DNA of 6,661 nt from an uncultured Prevotella sp. (GTDB taxonomy: Bacteria > Bacteroidota > Bacteroidia > Bacteroidales > Bacteroidaceae): the NCBI GenBank assembly GCA_900542795.1, contig UQPD01000139.1, positions 1 through 6,661 of the forward strand, written 5' to 3'. The position numbers and the translations under genes were made by a program. A model generated the notes under the pieces. It saw nothing but the letters and a program-made list of their open reading frames with translations. It did not search any database and was not told the DNA's origin. This document shows positions 1-4,478 of the stretch, in pieces (the stretch's first letter is position 1; the number at the start of each line of letters is the position of its first letter).

Positions 1-49
1 ACGAGATTACTACGCGTCTCGTGGGCTCGGAGATGTGTATAAGAGACAG
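1..49. other. Illumina Nextera adapter (non-genomic)
   Basis: Bases 1-7 match the end of the Illumina P7 primer. Bases 8-15 (TACTACGC) sit where the 8-nt i7 index belongs, and from memory this is index N719, read as GCGTAGTA. Bases 16-30 are GTCTCGTGGGCTCGG, and bases 31-49 are the 19-bp Tn5 mosaic end AGATGTGTATAAGAGACAG. The order and spacing are exactly those of a Nextera library fragment end, so this is untrimmed adapter at a contig edge. It should not be read as a transposon of the organism. Confidence 0.98.
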
Positions 50-106
50 CTTCTAAATTCAGTCTTTACCTTTTCGTTTTTACGAACTGATACATATATG
101 CAATAA

Positions 107-313
107 TCATTGTTTTTTTCTCAACTCTTCTATCAAGTCATTTACAATATACGTATCACTCATCAGATGCAAGCCTAATTCTTTATCATGTAGCATACGA
201 CAAACATCAGAGTCATAGAATATTTGTAATGCTCTGTCTGTAGATATATGCAACGTATCAGCTAACTGCGCAATGATGCGTGCTATTTTATTCCATAATA
301 GAAAGTCTAACAT
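107..313 (-). CDS. DUF3791-like small protein (third gene of cassette)
   Basis: A complete 68-residue protein with an ATG start at 313 and a TGA stop at 107-109. It is predominantly helical by eye. It aligns with the 82-residue protein two genes upstream: an IxxxA...ISTDRAL segment (residues 10-29), a central D/K-rich helix, and a C-terminal LHLMSDTYIVNDLIEEL (48-64) matching LHTESREAVANEVVEAL in the paralogue. I assign it to the DUF3791 type from recalled family patterns (LH...Y.V.D.., C-terminal acidic helix). It starts 2 nt after the stop of the DUF3990-like gene, so translation is probably coupled. Its role is unknown. Pairing with a predicted ADP-ribosyltransferase-fold protein suggests an antitoxin or partner subunit, which is inference. 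No convincing terminator lies between its stop and the adapter junction at base 50. Confidence 0.75.
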   Translation of the reverse strand: MLDFLLWNKIARIIAQLADTLHISTDRALQIFYDSDVCRMLHDKELGLHLMSDTYIVNDLIEELRKKQ

Positions 314-315
314 AA

Positions 316-801
316 CTATACCCTTTCGTACGATTTAAATTGCAAATATTTGTCTACTATCTTCTGGTTCAAAATGCAGACTTGATGATTGGGCTTGTGA
401 TAAACCAACTGTCGTAAAGTTCGTTCAACGTCGGCATAACCATTTATATAAGCTTCAACAGCATCAATGACTCGGTCGTCAGCTACTCCACCTTCAACGA
501 TATCAAAACCATTCCAAGGCTGCTTTCCTTTTCTACTATCTACAATGAAGTCAAGCCATTCCTTATTGTAAGCATCAAATCGTTTTATCTTATAGTCTTG
601 TGGCAGAGCAAACTCATATGTATTCACTATTGCCTCTTCAGCTCGTCTAATTATTTTAATACGATAAGCCCATTTTGATGCTTGTTCAAACAATGGCGTG
701 AGATAGAAGCCTGGACCGAAATCCAAGTCTTTTCTGCCAATACTTACCAAAGGATGCTCAACAATAACATTTGAGCCATGAAATAATGTTTGCTTTTCCA
801 T
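316..801 (-). CDS. DUF3990-like protein, putative ADP-ribosyltransferase-fold toxin
   Basis: A 161-residue protein starting at the ATG at 801. This start is preferred over an in-frame TTG at 819 because the upstream stop and this ATG overlap as TAATG. The N-terminus has LFHGSN (residues 6-11), then LDFGPGFYLT (26-35), EQASKWA (39-45), FDIVEGGVADDRV (99-111) and NHQVCIL (138-144). This order is what I recall of DUF3990 proteins, which Pfam, as I recall, groups with ADP-ribosyl transferases. In that fold His8 and Tyr33 would be the NAD-binding H and Y of an H-Y-x triad. The third catalytic position is not certain; Gln140 or Glu103 are candidates. No signal peptide or membrane segment is present, so it should act in the cytoplasm. 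It lies between two related DUF3791-like genes in one tight operon, which fits a toxin flanked by partners. Activity and target are inferred, not shown. Confidence 0.75.
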   Translation of the reverse strand: MEKQTLFHGSNVIVEHPLVSIGRKDLDFGPGFYLTPLFEQASKWAYRIKIIRRAEEAIVNTYEFALPQDYKIKRFDAYNKEWLDFIVDSRKGKQPWNGFDIVEGGVADDRVIDAVEAYINGYADVERTLRQLVYHKPNHQVCILNQKIVDKYLQFKSYERV

Positions 802-1049
802 TATTCTACTTTTTCCCAATTTTTTAGTGCCTCGACCACTTCGTTTGCTACGGCTTCACGGCTCTCGGTATGCAAAGTGTCATAACAATCCTGTATGAGA
901 CTCTTAATCAGTCCCACCTTGTCCAACCGCCTTCTCATTTCAGATGGTGAAATTCCCATTTTCTTTGCCGAAGCTTCAATAGCTAACACCGTAAAAGCGA
1001 GTCGGTCAAACTCGGGGGTACTTTTCAGTAATTGTGCTCTATCCTCCAT
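801..1049 (-). CDS. DUF3791-like small protein (first intact gene of cassette)
   Basis: An 82-residue, mostly helical, charged protein. The ATG is at 1049 and the TAA stop (801-803) shares its last base with the ATG of the next gene. Residues 16-40 (RLAFTVLAIEASAKKMGIS and on) resemble the first helix pair of DUF3791 proteins. Residues 46-75 (GLIKSLIQDCYDTLH, then ESREAVANEVVEAL) carry the family-like LIxxCYDTLH and acidic C-terminal helix. It appears related to the 68-residue protein at the end of the operon, although the pairwise identity is low. The start codon lies 8 nt after the stop of a broken regulator frame, as expected if a four-gene operon once existed. No TAnnTTTG promoter is visible nearby. 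Function is unknown; an antitoxin or partner of the DUF3990-like protein is the leading inference. Confidence 0.78.
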   Translation of the reverse strand: MEDRAQLLKSTPEFDRLAFTVLAIEASAKKMGISPSEMRRRLDKVGLIKSLIQDCYDTLHTESREAVANEVVEALKNWEKVE

Positions 1050-1057
1050 ATATTATA

Positions 1058-1197
1058 TCATAATGTACGATTTAACGACTCGGAGACATTAACTTTCAAG
1101 TGTTTGGCTATGACATCAAGCATATTTATGTTAGCTGTATAATTTCCTTTTACCAATCTTGTTCTTGTCAACAAGCACTACATTTGTCTGTTAGGTT
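1058..1197 (-). pseudogene. Remnant of an XRE-type helix-turn-helix regulator
   Basis: Read on the minus strand, 1150-1058 gives KGNYTANINMLDVIAKHL, then KVNVSESLNRTL and a TGA stop. This resembles the second half of a Cro/C1-type HTH regulator (N-x-x-P-x-L-x-x-L-x-x-I-A-x-x-L-x-V). Just upstream, in another frame, 1186-1148 reads VVLVDKNKIGK, which resembles the N-terminus of Bacteroidales regulators that begin M-N-R-x-K-VVLVEQ-x-x-x-GKWLAEQLG. The recognition-helix segment expected between the two pieces, roughly 15-20 residues, is missing. The start is also damaged: CCT stands where ATG is expected, and about one base is missing before VVLV. It lies 8 nt upstream of the first cassette gene and in the same direction. 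I infer the decayed autoregulator of the cassette. Both the family reading and the lesions rest on eye alignment only. Confidence 0.5.
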
Positions 1198-1551
1198 TCC
1201 GTTTTTCTAAGCCTTATAATTTATTGTATTTGAATGTAAATTTATAGCTTTTCTACGAATTTCCGCTCAAATTCGGAATTAAATAAAGAAAAATAGTCTA
1301 TTTTCGCCAATACCTCTGTTAAACAATCGTGATTTTCACTTAATCTCTATATTTTTGTGAATGCTGATTGGAGGCTCGTGTAGAAGCAGAGAATAGCCAA
1401 TTAGTCAAGAATGCGTATCAAGCTATTCATGCCACTATAGTCGTTTATGGGTGGTTCTAATAATTCTGATAAGTTAGTTTGTGCCCTATCGTGTGTATTT
1501 TTTCTTTGAGAACATGCGAGAGGGTGCAAGGCAACTATCAGAATTTTAGAA
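1198..1551. other. Gene-free intergenic stretch
   Basis: I see no plausible coding region here on either strand. It holds a 7-bp inverted repeat CGAATTT-N6-AAATTCG at 1256-1275. It also holds an exact 10-bp inverted repeat, AATTCTGATA at 1462-1471 against TATCAGAATT at 1536-1545, 64 bases apart. A TATTTTTG box at 1350-1357 (plus strand) has no -33 partner and no gene after it, so I treat it as chance in AT-rich DNA. Confidence 0.6.
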
Positions 1552-1593
1552 TTTTGAACACCCTACCTTTCGGGGTTTGGGTTAGCGCGGGAG

Positions 1594-1701
1594 ATTTATG
1601 AATAATTTATGGTTCATTGATGGACATTTATGACTAAAAGACCGCGAACATTTATGAAAAAAACAGCTATTTATGACAAACACACAAAAAAACATTTATG
1701 A
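1594..1701. repeat. Six-copy ATTTATG(A) motif array
   Basis: ATTTATG occurs at 1594, 1605, 1626, 1650, 1669 and 1694. Five of the six copies continue as ATTTATGA (the exception is 1605), and several are preceded by C and followed by CAAA or AAA. Start-to-start distances are 11, 21, 24, 19 and 25 bases, so most copies fall roughly on the same face of the helix. On the minus strand this reads as repeated TCATAAAT. The array may be a set of protein-binding sites, but the AT-rich background makes some copies expected by chance. Confidence 0.45.
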
Positions 1702-1750
1702 CAAAAGTACATAAACATTCACAGCATTCGACCATTCTAAGGTATAGGGC

Positions 1751-1778
1751 AAAAAAAATGGGATACCACTGTATCCCA
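1751..1778 (-). terminator. Intrinsic terminator of the small RNA
   Basis: TGGGATAC (1759-1766), a CACT loop on the plus strand (1767-1770), and GTATCCCA (1771-1778) form a perfect 8-bp stem. On the minus strand the hairpin is followed directly by eight T (1758-1751). This is a standard rho-independent terminator acting only on minus-strand transcription. It is the natural end of the transcript started from the promoter at 1820-1849. Confidence 0.85.
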
Positions 1779-1816
1779 ACCTTGTTAACCTTAAATCTAA
1801 TACTATGAAAAACACG
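1751..1816 (-). ncRNA. Candidate ~65-nt Bacteroidales small RNA
   Basis: A complete transcription unit lies on the minus strand: a full Bacteroidetes promoter (1849-1820), a short unpaired stretch of about 35 nt containing TTTCATAGTATTAGATTTAA followed by GGTTAACAAGG, and then the hairpin with eight U. No start codon with a usable reading frame lies between promoter and terminator. I recall the AUAGUAUUAGAUUUAAGGUUAACAA core from many Bacteroidales intergenic regions, and it may correspond to the Bacteroidales-1 RNA motif in Rfam; I could not check this. It is too far from the sirtuin (stop at 2049) to be simply its 3' end, and no gene follows within 550 bases. The role is unknown: a stand-alone sRNA, or a promoter-leader-attenuator module that has lost its gene. 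Confidence 0.65.
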
Positions 1817-1819
1817 TTG

Positions 1820-1849
1820 CAAAGATACATACTTTTCAGAAAAATGCAA
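1820..1849 (-). promoter_or_regulatory. Bacteroidetes promoter, TTG-N19-TATCTTTG
   Basis: On the minus strand TTG (1849-1847) is followed after exactly 19 bases by TATCTTTG (1827-1820). This matches the Bacteroidetes sigma-ABfr -33/-7 consensus (TTG, 19-21 bases, TAnnTTTG). It is the only site in the window with both boxes at the right distance. Transcription should start near 1813-1816. Confidence 0.75.
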
Positions 1850-2048
1850 GGCTTTTGCCTAAAAAAATGCATTTGTGCCTACATTTTTAACCTTACTAAA
1901 GCATATTGTCGCAAAAAGAAAGCATATTTTGAAAGAGAACCCTCTAATTGTAACATAGTTCTGAAGTTTTTTAGCTGCAAATCTGTTTCAAAAGGGTAGG
2001 AGTGTTCAAAACTTATAGATTTTTGTAGAAAATCATTACTCCACCTCA

Positions 2049-2759
2049 TCAATTATCCAAGTGCAGCATCTTTTTCAAAGTAACCATGCCACGGCTTGCC
2101 ACATCCTTAATCACCTCCACCTGGTGTCCAGTGTACGGAACATTTACAGGTTTAGGGTCGATAAGGAAAACTTTCGCATTTCGAGGCACATAACGAATAA
2201 GCGAGGCAGCAGGATACACATTGAGCGATGTACCAATAATTACAAACACATCCGCTTCCATAGCCTTTTCAGCAGCAGGTTCCAAATTAGGCACAGCCTC
2301 GCCAAACCACACAATCCACGGACGTAACAACGAACCATCACCTGCCAAAGTGCCATGTGCCACCTGCGACTCCTCAGTCGATAACGTTTGAATGTATCGT
2401 GGATCGTTCGGGTCGCGGCTCGAACAAACTTTGCGCAAGTCACCGTGCAAGTGAATAATATCACTTGAACCAGCCCTTTCGTGCAAGTCGTCAATGTTTT
2501 GTGTCACCACCGTCACATCAAACCAATGTTCAAGCTCAGCCAAAATGCGATGTCCATCATTAGGCTCAGCCGTAGCAAGTTGACTGCGCAAGTGGTTATA
2601 AAAGTCCGTAACCAAGTTAGGGTCCGCTTGCCAACCCTCAGGCGTTGCCACTTGTTGCACAGGATATTGCTCCCATAGTCCATTGGCATCTCTAAAAGTA
2701 GAAAATCCGCTCTCGGCGCTGATGCCTGCGCCAGTCAGAGCCACCAACTTTGGTTTCAT
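2049..2759 (-). CDS. cobB: Sirtuin-type NAD-dependent protein deacylase (CobB-like)
   Basis: A 236-residue Sir2-family enzyme that removes acyl groups from lysines using NAD+, releasing nicotinamide and O-acyl-ADP-ribose in the cytoplasm. The ATG at 2759 gives the standard sirtuin N-terminus, while the frame extending further upstream is an implausible Cys-rich extension. The NAD motifs are GAGISAESGFSTFRD (residues 10-24) and TQNIDDLHERAG (86-97). The catalytic His is His105 in HLHG (103-106), followed by LRPWIVWFGE (145-154) and GTSLNVYPAA (176-185). Two oddities stand out. The four zinc cysteines of classical sirtuins are absent and only Cys112 is present there; I recall this in other Bacteroidetes homologues. 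The CobB/SIRT5 specificity motif Y-x-x-R reads Y54-N-H-L57, so the acyl-carboxylate-binding Arg is Leu, with Arg at 58. It is divergent from the FKBP operon. Confidence 0.93.
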   Translation of the reverse strand: MKPKLVALTGAGISAESGFSTFRDANGLWEQYPVQQVATPEGWQADPNLVTDFYNHLRSQLATAEPNDGHRILAELEHWFDVTVVTQNIDDLHERAGSSDIIHLHGDLRKVCSSRDPNDPRYIQTLSTEESQVAHGTLAGDGSLLRPWIVWFGEAVPNLEPAAEKAMEADVFVIIGTSLNVYPAASLIRYVPRNAKVFLIDPKPVNVPYTGHQVEVIKDVASRGMVTLKKMLHLDN

Positions 2760-2809
2760 ATTGCCATAAAATTTTGATTGTTTCAGTGTAAATGCACCTT
2801 TAATTGCCT

Positions 2810-2817
2810 CAAAGTTA
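2810..2817 (-). promoter_or_regulatory. -7 box for the sirtuin gene
   Basis: TAACTTTG on the minus strand fits TAnnTTTG and lies about 51 bases before the sirtuin ATG, giving a leader of about 45 nt. I see no good TTG at -33. It supports the choice of the ATG at 2759, because a start further upstream would lie before this promoter. Confidence 0.55.
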
Positions 2818-2860
2818 CATAATTTGGCACAATGCTGCACATGGATAACAGAATAAATTG

Positions 2861-2868
2861 TATTTTTG
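2861..2868 (+). promoter_or_regulatory. -7 box for the FKBP operon
   Basis: TATTTTTG fits TAnnTTTG and lies 52 bases before the ATG of the first FKBP gene, giving a leader of roughly 45 nt. No -33 TTG is seen at the right distance. It excludes the in-frame TTG at 2858 as a start, since that codon precedes the box. The sirtuin box lies 43 bases away on the opposite strand, so the two promoters are divergent and close enough to influence each other. Confidence 0.6.
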
Positions 2869-2920
2869 CAGAACAATAAACAAAAACAAACCATACATAT
2901 ACACACAATTCAAAAAACTT

Positions 2921-3508
2921 ATGGAAAAACTCAGCTACGCCCTCGGCATGGTCATTGGCCATAACCTTAAGGGTATGGGAGTAAAGAACCTTAGCCAAGA
3001 CGATTTCGCCAAGGCTATGAACGATGTGCTTACGAATCAAACCACAAGTCTCACCGACCAAGAGGCTCAGAAGCTTGTGGGCGATTTCTTGCAGAAGCAG
3101 CAGGAAGAGGCAACACGCGAAATTCGTGAGGAAGGCGAACGCTTCCTTGCCGAAAATGCTAAGAAAGAAGGCGTTGTCGTATTGCCCAGCGGTTTGCAAT
3201 ACACAGTTCTCACTGAGGGTACTGGTGCACAGCCCAAGGCTACCGACCGTGTTAAGTGCCACTACGAAGGTACACTTACCAATGGTCAGGTATTCGACTC
3301 TTCATACCGTCGTGGCGAACCTGCCGTATTCCCCCTCAATGGCGTAATTGCTGGTTGGACTGAGGGTGTACAACTCATGAAGGAAGGTGCTAAGTATCGC
3401 TTCTTCATCCCCTACAACCTCGCTTATGGCGAACGTGGTGCAGGTCAGGCTATTCCTCCCTACGCTGCTCTCGTATTCGATGTAGAACTCATCAGCATCG
3501 AAGGTTAA
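2921..3508 (+). CDS. fklB: Cytoplasmic FKBP-type peptidyl-prolyl isomerase (FklB-like)
   Basis: A 195-residue prolyl cis-trans isomerase assisting protein folding. Residues 1-80 are the FKBP_N helical dimerisation region (LSYALGMVIGHNLKGMG at 4-20, then a long charged helix ending in ENAKKEGVVVLPSGLQ). Residues 107-194 are the FKBP catalytic domain. All usual pocket residues are present: Tyr115, Phe125-Asp126, Phe137, Val142-Ile143, Trp146, Tyr169 and Phe186. There is no signal peptide, so it is cytoplasmic. Length and layout match E. coli FklB (FKBP22), hence the symbol, which is by resemblance only. The ATG at 2921 is chosen because the upstream frame lacks homology and begins before the promoter box. 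It is the first gene of an operon, with the lipoprotein FKBP starting 30 nt after its stop. Codon choice (AAG, GGT, CTC, ATC) suggests high expression. Confidence 0.92.
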   Translation: MEKLSYALGMVIGHNLKGMGVKNLSQDDFAKAMNDVLTNQTTSLTDQEAQKLVGDFLQKQQEEATREIREEGERFLAENAKKEGVVVLPSGLQYTVLTEGTGAQPKATDRVKCHYEGTLTNGQVFDSSYRRGEPAVFPLNGVIAGWTEGVQLMKEGAKYRFFIPYNLAYGERGAGQAIPPYAALVFDVELISIEG

Positions 3509-3538
3509 TTATAAAGATTGACAGATATATTCATTACA

Positions 3539-4387
3539 ATGAAAAAGATACTTCTCGCAGTCTTCGTGGCTGCAGCAGCACTCACAAGCTGCAACAATGG
3601 CACACCCAAAGCCAATCTCAAGACAGACATCGACACCTTGAGCTATGAAATGGGTTTAACAATGGGTCCTACTGCCGAGGAACTCGCAAGCTACCTCAAG
3701 CAGTCAGGTAGTGACTCTGCTTATGCCGACGACTTTATTAAGGGTTATATCGACGGTCTTAAGGCTGCCGACGACAAGAAGAAGCTCGCCTACAACATGG
3801 GTATGCAGATTGGTATGCAAACCAAAAACCAAATGCCCCAATACGAAGCACAGTTCTTCCAGGGCGATAGCACAAAGCGCATCAGCGTGAAGAACTTTGC
3901 TGCTGGTTTCAGTGCAATGGCTAAGAACAAGAGCACACTTAAAATTGGCGGTAAGGTAGTTGACAAAGAAACTGCACAAAAGCGTGTAATGGACTACATC
4001 TATGGTGGTCTTAAGAAGGACAACGAAGCCTTTATGAAGAAAATTGCAAAAGAGGCTGGCGTTAAGGCACTTGGTGGTGGCGTTTATGGTAAGGAACTCA
4101 GCAAGGGTACCGACCAACACGTTAGTGCTGCCGATAGCGTAGTTGTAAGTTACGAGGGTCGTCTTGCCAATGGTCAAATCTTTGATAGTTCAGCCAATCA
4201 ACCTAATGGTCAGGTGGGTATGAAACTTACCAAAACCATCAAGGGTTGGCAGGTAGCACTACCTAAAATGACTGTAGGTTCTACTTGGGAAATCTATATC
4301 CCCTATAGCATGGGTTATGGCGAAACAGGTACAGGTCCTATCCCTCCCTTCGCAACCCTTATTTTCAAAATTACTTTGGTAAAGTAG
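3539..4387 (+). CDS. FKBP-type prolyl isomerase lipoprotein
   Basis: A 282-residue exported isomerase. MKKILLAVFVAAAALTSC is a lipoprotein signal peptide with lipobox LTSC and lipidated Cys18. The residues after the Cys (NNGTPKANLK) lack the acidic cluster typical of surface-exposed Bacteroidetes lipoproteins, so it probably faces the periplasm. The ATG at 3539 gives this signal, whereas an in-frame TTG at 3518 would bury it. The N-terminal part carries two FKBP_N-like modules, LSYEMGLTMG...FIKGYIDGL (34-74) and LAYNMGMQIG...FAAGFSAMA (83-128). The catalytic domain spans about 198-282. Pocket residues Tyr205, Phe215-Asp216, Ile234, Trp237, Tyr260 and Phe276 are kept. The usual Phe and Val positions appear as Met228 and Thr233, so activity may be weaker or altered. 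It is co-transcribed with the upstream FKBP, and a strong terminator follows 23 bases after the stop. Confidence 0.92.
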   Translation: MKKILLAVFVAAAALTSCNNGTPKANLKTDIDTLSYEMGLTMGPTAEELASYLKQSGSDSAYADDFIKGYIDGLKAADDKKKLAYNMGMQIGMQTKNQMPQYEAQFFQGDSTKRISVKNFAAGFSAMAKNKSTLKIGGKVVDKETAQKRVMDYIYGGLKKDNEAFMKKIAKEAGVKALGGGVYGKELSKGTDQHVSAADSVVVSYEGRLANGQIFDSSANQPNGQVGMKLTKTIKGWQVALPKMTVGSTWEIYIPYSMGYGETGTGPIPPFATLIFKITLVK

Positions 4388-4409
4388 TTTTTTAAATCGC
4401 TAAGAATAA

Positions 4410-4441
4410 AAAATAACCCAGGGGAAACCCTGGGTTATTTT
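4410..4441. terminator. Strong GAAA-loop hairpin terminator
   Basis: Bases 4410-4423 pair perfectly with 4428-4441 (14 bp, core CCCAGGG/CCCTGGG) around the GNRA tetraloop GAAA (4424-4427). The arms end in A-rich and T-rich runs, so the hairpin can terminate in either direction. It closes the two-gene FKBP operon and separates the third FKBP gene. Some read-through may still feed that gene, because no consensus promoter is seen in the 37 AT-rich bases between the hairpin and its ATG. Confidence 0.88.
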
Positions 4442-4478
4442 AAGTAACAACACACATATAATATATATATAATTTATA

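Larger units (their letters stand above)
1552..2011. repeat. Unit bounded by an imperfect inverted repeat
   Basis: The left arm, 1552-1570, reads TTTTGAACACCCTACCTTT. The right arm, 1990-2011, is its reverse complement apart from two single-base insertions: a 10-base exact block (GTGTTCAAAA at 2002-2011) and a 6-base exact block (GGTAGG at 1995-2000). The roughly 420 bases between them carry the ATTTATG array and the small-RNA transcription unit. No transposase and no clear target-site duplication is visible. It could be a MITE-like non-autonomous element or two copies of an intergenic motif in opposite orientation. Confidence 0.4.

Noticed and set aside
31..49. Tn5 mosaic end as evidence of a natural transposon
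   Set aside because: The flanking bases are exactly the Illumina P7/i7/Nextera sequence, so this is library adapter.
73..86. TTCGT-TTTT-ACGAA hairpin after the cassette as a terminator
   Set aside because: The stem is only 5 bp and no U-run follows it on the minus strand.
90..103. 14-base string ATACATATATGCAA shared with 5566-5579
   Set aside because: It is short, AT-rich and without matching context on either side, so chance is the simpler explanation.
1702..1709. TACTTTTG -7 box on the minus strand as promoter for the cassette
   Set aside because: It has no TTG at the proper -33 distance and lies over 600 bases from the first intact gene; isolated boxes are expected in AT-rich DNA.
1667..1849. 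60-residue minus-strand open frame
   Set aside because: It spans the small-RNA promoter, transcript and terminator, is rich in Cys and Phe with no family pattern, and looks like chance.
1805..1999. 64-residue plus-strand open frame starting MKNTLQRYILF
   Set aside because: It is the reverse of the small-RNA promoter region, has no recognisable domain, has low-complexity Lys/Cys/Phe content, and no promoter precedes it.
316..2759. Sirtuin as a functional partner of the ADP-ribosyltransferase-like cassette (both use NAD)
   Set aside because: They are 1 kb apart with separate signals and a terminator between, the sirtuin has an ordinary housekeeping layout opposite the FKBPs, and no macrodomain or hydrolase links them.
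2858..2920. N-terminal extension of the first FKBP from a TTG codon
   Set aside because: The codon lies before the -7 box, the extension lacks any family similarity, and the ATG at 2921 gives the expected N-terminus.
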